Assembly: GCA_032718475.1 (NCBI GenBank)
Contig: JAUCBJ010005442.1
Location: forward strand, 1 to 54,986
DNA: 54,986 nucleotides
Reading direction: 5' to 3'
Source of the DNA: Nemertoderma westbladi
Taxonomy: Eukaryota; Xenacoelomorpha; Nemertodermatida; Nemertodermatidae
The notes under the pieces were generated by a model. The model worked only from the letters and a program-made list of their open reading frames with translations, was not told the origin of the DNA and ran no database searches. Positions 43,389-53,965 of the stretch are shown one piece after another (within the stretch, counting starts at the first letter, position 1; each line of letters opens with the position of its first letter). The position numbers were made by a program, and so were the translations under genes.

Positions 43389-44604
43389 TCATGGTTGTGC
43401 ATTAAGCCTGTTTGGTTGTCTCCTGTTACGCTGACTTCTTCTCAACGGTAATGGAGTACCGGTAGTTTCATCTGGTGGTGCAGTGTGAGTTTCTGATTTA
43501 ACAACCTGCTTATTATCTTCTTTGGACAAGCACGGTCTAAGGAAATGGTGCTTTCGCCATATCACACCACCAGATGGTAGTTTTATGGTATAATCACGGT
43601 GTTCCCCCACAAATATAACCTGTCCGGATTTGTCCCATTTCTTTGTAGATGGGTTTTGAATCATAACAGTAGACCCTGATTTGATCGGATTTAATTGTCT
43701 GGTAGAACGATTATAATAGTTTTCTGATTTATAAAACTGTAAAAGCTGTTCGTTTATCATCTACATCGGATGCAAATTTCTGCCATGCAGGAGCAAACGA
43801 TCGTGGGTGAGCTGGAACTTTGGATCTCAAATTACATCCAAAAACATATTGCGCAGGTGAGCGACCCTCAACACGAGGTGTGTTTCTCAACTCTAATAAA
43901 CCATTTAAAAATCCTTCAGATTTAATATTTCCATTATGTTTCATGACAAGGTATTTGAGAACTTTCACAGTAGCCTCAGCATGGCCATTAGATTTAGGAT
44001 AGTAGGGAGATGACGGAACCCATTGAACTCCCCACCTTGAGAGGAAGTCCTGAAACTCTTCAGACCTGAATTGAGGTCCCCCATCTGAGCGCAATACTAC
44101 TGGAACCCCGGTTTGTACAAAAAAATGTTGTAATGCAGCAGAAACTTGATCTGAGTTAGGATCTTGGGCCCATTTGGCCAGAAAGGGAAATCCTGATAAT
44201 CGATCTGCATATGCTAGATATTTATTTCCTGCAAAACTAAATAGATCTGCGGATACAACTTCGAAGACTCGTGTTGGTAATGGATCTGCTGCTAAGGGTT
44301 CTGTAGGGTTACTGGGTCGGTGTAACAAACATTCTTCACAATCTTCTACAGCCTGTGTTAAATCATTTGACATTCCAGGCCAAAATAATATGTCTCTAGC
44401 TCTCCTCTTCATTCTATCGATCCCTTGATGAGATTCGTGACGAAGTTTGATCACGCTTTTGATTGAAGCGTGCGGAATAACTAGACGACAACCTCGTAAA
44501 ACGAAATTATCTTCGACGGAAAGTTCAGTCCAAAATCTCTTAAAACGTTGGACATAGGGAGTATTTTGTTTATTACATGTAAATCCCTGAATTATCGCAG
44601 TAAT
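43389..44604 (-). pseudogene. Gypsy integrase and C-terminal tail
   Basis: An H/H/C/C zinc-binding region (HESHQG then CEEC), core Asp in SADLF, Asp in RSDGGPQF and Glu in SNGHAEATV. It is separated from RNase H by a single in-frame TAA (44605-44607), and shifts frame near 43,740-43,760 into a tail with VIWRKHHFLRP and a basic end (RRSQRNRRQPNR). All catalytic residues are present, but the stop and shift make the copy defective. Confidence 0.88.
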
Positions 44605-45546
44605 TTAGTCTTGATAATTAGGATCATCCTTTGCAATAAGTTTGATGTTTTCCAATACTGGATCTTTGGCAGAACAATGTCTGTCCAATGAACTGTCATG
44701 TAAACCTTGAGTGATAGTTCCAATGTTTGCTTCCATGACTGAAGCGTGTTGAAGGGCTTCTAGACGATGTTCCTCCTCGTCATCTTCAGGATCTTCAATC
44801 GGATATCTCGAAAGAGCATCAGGAATTTTATGTTCCTTTCCTTGTTTCCAAACAACATTAAATTGATACCCATTTAATTTCTCCAGATATGATTGAAGTT
44901 TAACATTTTCGATTTGATCTAATGTATAATCATTAAAAATCCTCACAAGTGGTCGATGATCAGTAATTACAGTAAATTCTTGGAGTCCCTTTAGGTAAAC
45001 TTTACATTTCCGTATCGCCCATAGAATCGCCAATGCTTCTAATTCTACCATTGCGTAACGTGTTTCCACGTCTTTCAAGAACCGTGAACCACACTGTATT
45101 AAACGCCACTTATGATTCTGACGTTGTAGTAGAGCAAAACCAAACCCTTTGGTCTTTGAAGCATCGGTGTGTAATGTGGTCTCAGCAGAAATATCGAATT
45201 GAGCCAACACTGGTGGCGAGATCAACGCTTCTTTCACAGCTTTAAATGCTGCTGCTTGATCTGCATTCCAGACAAACTGATTCTTCTGCTTGAGATTCTC
45301 TCTTAACGGGCCAGCAGCTGCACTTATCTCAGAAGAAAATACACCCAATTGATTGGCCAACCCCATAAAAGATCTCAAATCAGAACGATTAAGTGGTTCG
45401 GGAAATTCGGATATTGCCCGAAGCTTGTTGGGATCTGCTGAAATTGAATTTTGTTGAATGACATAACCGACGAACTTTACCTTGTCGACCCCAATGTGAC
45501 ACTTTTTTGGGTTTAAAGTAATCCCATACTTTAAACATCTCTCCAA
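44605..45546 (-). pseudogene. Gypsy RT thumb and RNase H
   Basis: GITLNPKKCHIG and KFVGYVI follow the polymerase palm, then LHTDASKTKGFGFALLQ (RNase H first Asp), ELEALAILWAIRKC and TDHRPL. It ends at an in-frame TAA. Confidence 0.9.
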
Positions 45547-45571
45547 AACATCACATAAAGTTTCTATATTA

Positions 45572-46474
45572 TCACGAGAAGGTCACACTGTCAATTAATG
45601 TATCATCTACTACTTTATGCAGGTTTGAAATTCCCTCAAATGCTTTATCGCCTCGGTAACAATAACTATCACCGGCACTAATAAACCCCATTGGTGCTCT
45701 TACGTATCGGTAGCACTTCCAGGGCGTGATAAATGTGGTAAGTTTTTGACTTTCTAAGTCCAATGGTAATTGCCAATAGCCACATTTGGCATCTAAAAGT
45801 GTAAAACATTTCGAATTTTTATTAATCCCTGAAACAGCGTCAATAGGAGTTAATGTTGGGAATTGAGTTCTCTTCACTTGTTTATTTAACATTCTAAGAT
45901 CGACGCATATTCTAATTCCACCATTTGGTTTATCTGTCACCACGAGCGGATGACACCATTCTGATGTTTCGTCACCTACCGAAACAATTATGCCCTTCCT
46001 TTCTAAATCATCAAGTTCTTCCTTAACTAATTCACGATAGGCATAAGGAATTGTTCTTGCACCTCTGATGCAGAAAGGTTCAGCATCTGATTTCAATTCT
46101 ATATGCAACGGATCACCCACTATTGGGCCTTTCATTGTTTTTAATTCACCACCTTTATCAAAGACATCGGTATATATTTCAAATAATTTAGTAATAATTG
46201 TTTCCTTCTCTTGATCAGATGGTTGGGAAGGAATGGTGTTTAATAGTTTTCTCCTATCATCTAATGAGAAAATGTAATTTTGGATGTCTTGATTGGTGTT
46301 AGGCAATGAATGAGTGGTATCTGTTGCAAAAACAGGGGCTCTTAATGGAATTGGAATAGGGAAATTTGCAGGAATAATACCTAAATTCTTACACACATCT
46401 TTTGATAAATAAACTCCTTTAATATCAAAACAGAATATGAACTGTTCTATGGTTGATCTACCATAAGTATTCAA
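45572..46474 (-). pseudogene. Gypsy protease end and RT palm
   Basis: Begins in the C-terminal part of protease (FCFDIKGVYLSKDVCKNLGI). RT has LVVTDKPNGGIRICVD, LLDAKCGYWQLPL with catalytic Asp, and VVDD in place of the usual YVDD. A frameshift at about 45,580 separates it from the thumb. Gag is missing upstream. Confidence 0.9.
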
Positions 46475-47760
46475 TTTAAAGTTACGAACTCCAGCTTGTG
46501 CGAGTTCACTACCATTGACTGAAATTGACAGAGAAAAATAAGCACATTAATAATGAATAAGCAAACCAAAACAGTCAAAAGAGAGGAGGGCTGGGGTTAG
46601 AATATTTATTACTGTTAGCGCTTTTAGTAAATTATGTTCATTCAATCTCAATTTTGTGTAATTTCGGGGTTATAATATTTGGAGCTGAGAACTCATGCAT
46701 TTATGACTTATAAACCACTGGTCTGACACAATAAACGGGATTGCGCTACTGTACCGTACCTGTCAACAAGGGCTGCTTACTGTATCGATCGTAGCTTCCC
46801 GTCTGCCTTTCTCTCATAAGTTGCTCTATTCTATAACTTATTTGGTTTAATACGGTATTTGATTATCTATTGTATTTGACTGAGATACGATACCTGGAGG
46901 GTGGGACAACACAATATAACAAGCAAATAGCTGACTTAAATTAATTCTATAAGGACTCAAGTGCGCTATTTGTGTTTCTCTTTAGAGGAAACGTACAGTG
47001 ACTTGCCTCTATGTACGATTATATAAATATTTTTATCGCAATTAATTTATGACAACTCTCAATCGTGATACAATTAATAATAAGAGCCTTTCTTATATTA
47101 ATGGTCTGGTATATCGCCAAATATTAATTATTTAGTAAGTCAGAGATAGAACAACACACTTCTATTACAATTGTCCAGATTACCACTGATACTTAATTGC
47201 ATAGACCCACCTTGTATTTGGCGCGTGTAAAATTTCCTTGATTACGTAATATCGGCGGTATAATCAACAATGAGAGCAAATTATATTTAACGACAGAGCA
47301 AATTATAAGTACAAATTATTATTCAATTCTAACAAGGACGTTCCAAACACATTAATTGTACATAGACTGGCATGTAATAAATACCGCTGGCTACGATCAA
47401 CCAGGGGTATAATACGTCTGCATGCGAAGTAATCTCCTGCAGAACTCCAAACAAACAGTAAACAAATCAACAGGTATTATAATATTATATACTTTAGGGG
47501 GATCAATGGAATTGTTATAAGCCAATAGGAGATCACTTGCTCATTGGACGTTCTGTGTAACAATAAGTTCGAATACAGGCATAATAGCACTAGATGGCGT
47601 AAGAACCTTTTCACTGGAGAATAATCTCATAATTTATTGAAATAATAACGTAACTGAGAAAAATACAGTTATTTGAATAAATTGGTAAAATAAGTAATTT
47701 TAAAGGCAGGATTTATGCCTGCAGCAACAAATTAGTTATTGTAAATATATGTTAAGTGAA
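46475..47760. other. Gene-free A/T-rich spacer
   Basis: I see no supported gene, long repeat or structure here. Confidence 0.5.
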
Positions 47761-47850
47761 ACATTTTTTTGGTGGGGGAGGTGGGGGGGGGGGGGTTGGT
47801 ATTTGGGGGTGGAAGGGTCGGGGCAACTACATACTATAGCTGGGGTTGGG

Positions 47851-48279
47851 TAACTGGGGACTGAAATTGGTAACCGGAAATTTAATTGGTAACTAGAGAT
47901 TGGAAACTGAAATTAGTAACCGAGGATTAAAATTGGTAACCAGCGACTGAAATTGGTAACCATTGACTGAAATTTGTAACCAGTGACTGAAATTGGAAAC
48001 CGGGGACTGAAATTAGAAATCGGAAACTGAAATTGGTAACTGGGGACTGAAATTGGAAACCTGGGACTGAAATTGGTAACCGGCAACTGAAATTGGTAAC
48101 CAGTGACTGCAATTTGTAACTGGTGACTGAAATTGGTAACCGGGGACTGAAATTGGAAATCGGAAACTGAAATTGGTAACCGGGAACTGAAATTTAAACT
48201 AGAAACTGAATTGGTAACCAGTGACTGAAATTGGTAATCAGTCACTTGAATTGGTAACGAGTGACTGAAATTGGTAACA
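47851..48279. repeat. 20-bp minisatellite
   Basis: About 20 degenerate units of aattggtaaccagtgactga, just downstream of a G-rich tract (about 47,775-47,820). Confidence 0.9.
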
Positions 48280-49597
48280 TAACACATCACACAAATTGGA
48301 TTACTATAAAAGCAACTTATTTAAAATCATCTTCAATCAATTCAGCACCTTAGAAAACCTTATGATATAAAAAAAAATTCATTCGATTTTTTTGAGGTAA
48401 TAGAGATGGTTCTGAATTAACCAGGTTGGACCCTGAGCTAACGAGGGTGGCCCTCTGAATTAACGAGTGAGGACCCTGAGTTAATAACAGTGTTCCCTGG
48501 ATTAATAAAAAATAATTAGCACCAAAATTAATAACAAAATAAAACACCAAAAATACAATACAAGCAAATACAGAATACTCAAATTAACAAAAAAAAGTCA
48601 AAAAAAAGTATTATTTAATAAAAAATTTAATATTGAACTTTTAAAGCTGTACTTAATTACAAAGAAAACCCCATGAAGATGTATTCCAATTACAATTGTT
48701 CAATCCCAGTGACTTTTGGAACACATCAGACATATCAGAGAGCATTATAAGTGTTGTTTCCTTGCACGAAAATTATTCTTCTTGATAAATTATGTGTACA
48801 ATTTTTTTCTAACATATTTAAACAATCAAAAGTGTGGAATCGGTAGTCAATAGTCATACAACAATTTTGGGAACATTTATTTTTTTGGGTGGGGGGGGGG
48901 GGGGGGGCACTGTGGGGCTGAACCAAATAAAAATGCCCAAACTATCTGATTTCCGTTTTGGTATACTTCAACACCCTGGTTTCGACCCTGATATTTTTAA
49001 AATCTTTTGCTGGTGTCTTTTTCTTAAAATTACTAAATAAATTAGTAATACTATTTATAATAATGCTATATATATTATAAATAATGCTCAGACCAAATTA
49101 TAGCATTATTACCGAGAATTTCAATCAACCTGATTTTGAATCTGTCAATTGTATAATATTTCGTCGGTGTCTTTTAGAGTAATTAAATAAATTAAATATT
49201 AAATAATATTAATATTATATTAGCAAACTGGCTATTATATTCAATTGTAGTGAAGTCAACTTACCGTACTGCTATTGCATTGATATTAGTATCATTCAAA
49301 CAGCAATGGTCGATTTAGTGGGGGTAGACACCATCGAGATATCGGTCAAAATGTGAGCGCGATTCACATAAATAAACAAATAACTTCAGCAATTCAATAT
49401 CAATATATCACAATATCACAAAAAATATCAATTTTTTTATACTACTATTGTTTTGATGGAGTCTACAATTCCCTGCAAACATTTTGACGTTAATTTAACG
49501 TTAATTTACGTTAATATTCTACCATTCCAACTTTATTTTTAAACGTGTCCTTACGTTAAATTAACGTATTATTGGCCGGGGTTACTACGTTAAATAA
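48280..49597. other. Gene-free spacer with G-run and a dispersed repeat
   Basis: Contains a few ggaccctgagttaat-type units (48,410-48,510), a G-run near 48,890-48,906, and the minus-strand copy of the 26.7 kb repeat (about 49,275-49,345). Confidence 0.5.
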
Positions 49598-49893
49598 ATA
49601 CGTTAAAAAAATACGTCAATAATACGTTAAAAAAATACGTCACTAATACGTTAAAAAAATACGTCAATAATACGTTAAAAAAATACGTCAATAATACGTT
49701 AAAAAAATACGTCACTAATACGTTAAAAAAATACGTCAATAATACGTTAAAAAAATACGTCAATAATACGTTAAAAAAATACGTCACTAATACGTTAAAA
49801 AAATACGTCAATAATACGTTAAAAAAATACGTCAATAATACGTTAAAAAAATACGTCACTAATACGTTAAAAAAATACGTCACTAATACGTTA
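49598..49893. repeat. 24-bp minisatellite with higher-order pattern
   Basis: About 12 units of tacgttaaaaaaatacgtcaataa. Units alternate caat and cact in a three-unit (72-bp) order through most of the array. Flanks carry related acgttaatttaacgtt sequence. Confidence 0.92.
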
Positions 49894-50787
49894 TTTTTAT
49901 TCAAAAGCATAAAAATGTTCAAGTTTGAGATTTACTTCATGGACCACAGCGGCAGTTAGTTGGTGTACCTGCCTGCAAACACAAGGGAGTGGGGGGGGGG
50001 GGGGGGGCTAACCCTAACCTACACAGCCTACGCCTACGCTCCTACACCTACTCTATACCTTAGGAGTGGAACTTTCAATGCATTTAGGCAAAATAAATAT
50101 CGGATTATTTCTGAGAAGAATTATGATGACTTTGATCAATTGCTAAGAAATTTGTTTAGATTCATATAAAATACTATCACATAACTATTTGGCCTCTACG
50201 TTAGATAAATCATTTGATTAAATTATTTAAATGTATTAGTTTAGCAAACAATTTAATTGATAATTTAAAATTAAATTATTTATTATTAAATTAATTTATT
50301 ATTATTATTATTATTATATTTAATATTATTATTAAATTAAATTAATTATTAAATTAATAAACATTTAGAGTCTGACGTCATTTAACGTTAGACTAGCGAT
50401 TTTTGCAGACACTGGGTGTAGAATGAAACCAATTTATTGTTTGTATATCTACTGTAGGGCCTATCAAACTCACCAATCATTTCAAGATGGTAACGAACGG
50501 TGTTTATTTTATTTAGCCACTTACACTGAATAAACGTAGTGACGTTTTTATATAAATAAATGGCATTTGAAATAATTTGCCCGGAATAAAAAATACTTCA
50601 AAGCTAAATTTACGGTATATCGGTAATATCAATAGGTATAAAGTTTTGTAGGGTGTATGTAACGATATTAATAATTAACTGTATAGTAACACAATAAGAA
50701 TATTTGACTGTCTTCAATTATCGAAAAACATAAAGCAACTTGTGTCATATACTACTGTATAATAGCCATCACCATTCGCTTTATTTA
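49894..50787. other. Gene-free spacer
   Basis: A G-run near 49,990-50,007 and a TTA/ATT-rich stretch (50,270-50,350). No gene seen. Confidence 0.5.
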
Positions 50788-50854
50788 TCAATGCTGAACC
50801 GTTGGAAGGGCATCACCATCTTCCACTCCAATGTTCCTCAAATCCAAAATTCCT

Positions 50855-51270
50855 TCACTCCAATGTTCGTGTCCGGGACGAGCGAAAACAGGCACATGTT
50901 GCGCGGAACACAGCAAACGATAGTAGTGCTCGCACCCATCCCGTAACTCGGGAATAAAGCTTACCCCAATTCTCAGCGAGGATCTCGGCAAGTCGAGCCT
51001 GGGTCCTCGCGTATTCTGGCGCGAGTACCCCATCCACGCTGACCACACCAGAGGGGTGAAGTCTTCCTGACGAAGGGAGCAGGCCTCCGAATACTTGGCC
51101 TTATGTGTCTCAGCATCACGCAGCACCGGAACTACTGTACGAGGCTCGTATGAGGGGGCATCGGAGTCAATGACTCGGGCATCAAATAATGCCCTCCTCT
51201 GAGGCTGCCAATAGCCACGGACACTGAGATCAGCACGAAGACCTGGCGCACCCTCATCATCTCTCCTCAT
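50855..51270 (-). pseudogene. Retroelement-type fragment, frameshifted
   Basis: Reads LRADLSVRGYWQPQRRALFDARV then, after a shift near 51,045, SVDGVLAPEYA and LLSFAVFRATCACFRSSR. Segments of this kind are common at the C terminus of invertebrate retroelement proteins. The D...FDxRV pattern might be a nuclease-like fold, but I cannot name the family. No RT domain is present upstream. Confidence 0.4.
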
Positions 51271-51587
51271 CCGTCTCTCGAATTACAGGCTCGCGTGAGA
51301 TGCATGAACCTGAGAATGTGAGACTGAACAGGTCTCCCTGAGAATCTGTAAGGGTGTATGTATATTGATTAAATAAACCTCAATAAACAAAACGATAACA
51401 AATTAATACCAAAATTGAATGAAATATTCAATATTGCATCGTTATAAATTCAATAATATTGCACATCCCAATTATATATTGAAGAACATGTAAACTAATT
51501 AATATTGTAGTTACAGTAGTTATATTATGGGAGTACAAAATAAAGACCTAAGACCCAACACATTAAGACCAATGACCCTTCAAAAGT

Positions 51588-52158
51588 AAGACCCCCCTTT
51601 CCCCACCCTGGTACAAAAGTAAAACCCCCTGGTACAAATGTAAGACCCCCCAGGTACAAACGTAAGACCCCCCCACCCCACCCCCCCCCCCCCCCCCCCA
51701 AGGTACAAAAATAAGACCCCCTGGTACAAATGTAAGACCCCCAGGTACAAACGTAAGACCCACCCCAGGTAAACAAATAAGACTTCCCAGGTACAAAAGT
51801 AAGACTTCCCAGGTACAAAAGTAAGACACCCACCAGGTACAAAAGAAAGACCCCCTGGTACAAATGTAAGACCCCCAGGTACAAACATAAGACCCAGCCC
51901 AGGTACAAAACAGAGACTTCCCAGGTACAAAAGTAAGACATCCCAGGTACAAAAGTAAGACTCCCCTCAGGTACAAAAGTAAGACACCCCAGGTAGAAAA
52001 GTAGTGTAAGACCCCCCAGATACAAAAGTAAGACCCCCCTGGTACAAAAGTAAGACCCACCTGGTACAAAAGTAAGACTCCCGGGTACAAAAGTAAGACC
52101 CCCAGGAACAAAAGTAAGACCCCCCCCCCCAGGTACAAAAGGAAGACCCCCACTAGGG
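51588..52158. repeat. 22- to 24-bp minisatellite
   Basis: About 25 degenerate units of ccccaggtacaaaagtaagac, with C-runs near 51,670-51,700 and 52,117. The minus frames reading LTFVPGG are repeat artefacts. Confidence 0.92.
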
Positions 52159-52663
52159 TGGAGTGAAAAAAACTTTTTTTCGAATTTCTAACTCTACCAT
52201 CGTGGAAAAGTTGTGAAACCATGTAAAAATAACTTTGTCCAAGTTTCATTGAATTTGGTTAATGTCTTCACGGTTCTCAAGGGCACCAAAATTTGAAATA
52301 ATGGGGTCCGTAAACACAAAATTTCAATTTTTCAGTTTCCTTTTAAACATAATTGTTTTGACTTCTACCACAAATTTATATGTCATATGGATCAAGCAGA
52401 CATAAATACCATCAACAATTTTTAAATTTGTATGACTTGAAACGCTTCTCAATTGGATTCAAAATGTTACAAAATTGCGTATTTTCGATACATTTTATTA
52501 ATTATATTATCATTATATTAGACAGTATCACATTCACTCACATTGGCCTAATTAATTCAAACAATAGTCACCAGTATAATGAAATGTACAAATCAGCTAC
52601 ACAGTTATTCAATACACAAGCCTAGGATTAGATTCTACCTTACTTACAACAGTATTACATAGT
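52159..52663. other. Gene-free spacer
   Basis: A/T-rich; no feature recognised. Confidence 0.4.
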
Positions 52664-53965
52664 TTAATATTTCGCACTATAGGATTGATCAGCAAGTAAT
52701 GTACCTAGAAATTTTATATCGCAAATTTGTCTAGTCTTAGTAATCACATAATCTTTTTTGGTCTCAAACTTCGGAATTAGTTCACGGGATTCCAGAGTTG
52801 CTCGAATGTATCCATCCCTTCTAATATATCCTGTTACTTTAGTAGATGCCTCTGAGACGAGTTTCACTGCTCGCTCAACACTTTGTGAGTGGCAGGGATA
52901 CAAAGGAAAATCAATAATATCACCAGAATTTATCAGCTCCTTCAGAGTATCCTGAGTGTAGTTCAGAAGAAGTGGAGGAACTGTCTTTTCGACTGAGGCC
53001 CAATTAACCAGATCATAGTACTCCATGGCATTAAAATTTAAGGCAGGTGGAAAGAACTGTCTGATAATCAGATTTGATTGATCCATTTTGTCATATTCCA
53101 CCTTTGCACTGAGAATGCGACGATAGCCAAGCTGACGAACATGCTTTCTTTCATCCTTAATCATAGATAGCAATATGTTCTCTGGATGCCCAAAATATCC
53201 ATTTCTTTGAATAACTCCCTGGACCAGTTCATTCAGATCCTGAGGTAGATGATACCTGCAGTATTCTATCATTGAAGCTAAGTGATAGGGTCCAAAATAA
53301 TACTCCCATTTAGTTTTTATTTCAAACCATAGAGGGACATAAACACGGACAATAAAAGTTGTCATAGTGATTAGCTCAGAAGTTGGTTCTGCTGTAGAAA
53401 TATAAAGGCGCAGTACACGGCTTGCAAGCGTGAGCCACCTGGAATGGCTAATAGGACCTGGTGTCATCATGGCTAATTCTTCTGGACAGTTTCCAGATTT
53501 AACAGAATTAGTTAGTTTGTATATATATCTTTGATCCGTGCTGAGATCCTTATAATATTCATCTAGAATAATGGGTAAATCGGGACCATCAATTATGGGC
53601 TGAAACATTGCAACTTGTTGTTTATGACAGTCATGGAGCTGTTTTCCAATTGGGCCACTGAATGACTTGGGCCCCGATGTGGTGCCATCCAGATAGCAGA
53701 ATACATGTCTTAAAGGCAATTCATTCGCATGCAACAAGCATACAAACCAACACACTGCATGATTTATAGCAGATACCTCCAAAAGGCGAATAACACCGCC
53801 ACGTAAGCCAGTATTCACGCTTGTACCATCGCATCCAATGGATTCAATGCAACTCATATCAAGTTTATTTCTATCAAAGTATTCGGAAATAGAATTTGCA
53901 ATATCAATGGCTTTCTCAGAAGATGGTGATGTATGTCCAAAATACTTAAGAGTTTGGCTGTTCAA
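52664..53965 (-). CDS. Unrecognised protein, C-terminal frame
   Basis: 433 codons. Features: SIGCDGTSVNTGLRGG early on, CWFVCLLHANELPLRH, LDGTTSGPKSFSGPIGK, SHSRWLTLASRVLRLY in the middle, and CHSQSVERAVKLVSEAS near the end. The DGT-NTG start and the RW-type middle recall transposase-like RNase H folds, but I cannot place it in a named superfamily. It overlaps the upstream frame by 20 bases in another frame, so the two are probably one gene with a shift. No intron signals are evident, and I did not see terminal repeats. Confidence 0.6.
   Translation of the reverse strand: MNSQTLKYFGHTSPSSEKAIDIANSISEYFDRNKLDMSCIESIGCDGTSVNTGLRGGVIRLLEVSAINHAVCWFVCLLHANELPLRHVFCYLDGTTSGPKSFSGPIGKQLHDCHKQQVAMFQPIIDGPDLPIILDEYYKDLSTDQRYIYKLTNSVKSGNCPEELAMMTPGPISHSRWLTLASRVLRLYISTAEPTSELITMTTFIVRVYVPLWFEIKTKWEYYFGPYHLASMIEYCRYHLPQDLNELVQGVIQRNGYFGHPENILLSMIKDERKHVRQLGYRRILSAKVEYDKMDQSNLIIRQFFPPALNFNAMEYYDLVNWASVEKTVPPLLLNYTQDTLKELINSGDIIDFPLYPCHSQSVERAVKLVSEASTKVTGYIRRDGYIRATLESRELIPKFETKKDYVITKTRQICDIKFLGTLLADQSYSAKY

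Larger units (their letters stand above)
41479..46474 (-). mobile_element. 5'-truncated Gypsy-type LTR retrotransposon
   Basis: Minus-strand order is end of protease/RT, RNase H, integrase, LTR. Gag, most of protease and the other LTR are absent. Confidence 0.8.

Noticed and set aside
47851-48279. Possible CRISPR-like array
   Set aside because: Units are contiguous 20-bp minisatellite repeats without unique spacers, in animal DNA.
49598-49893. ORF coding repeated VTYFFNVL residues (membrane-like)
   Set aside because: It is produced by the 24-bp A/T-rich minisatellite.
51525-52249. ORFs of repeated LTFVPGG and LYLG residues
   Set aside because: All three minus frames are open because of the minisatellite; no independent support.
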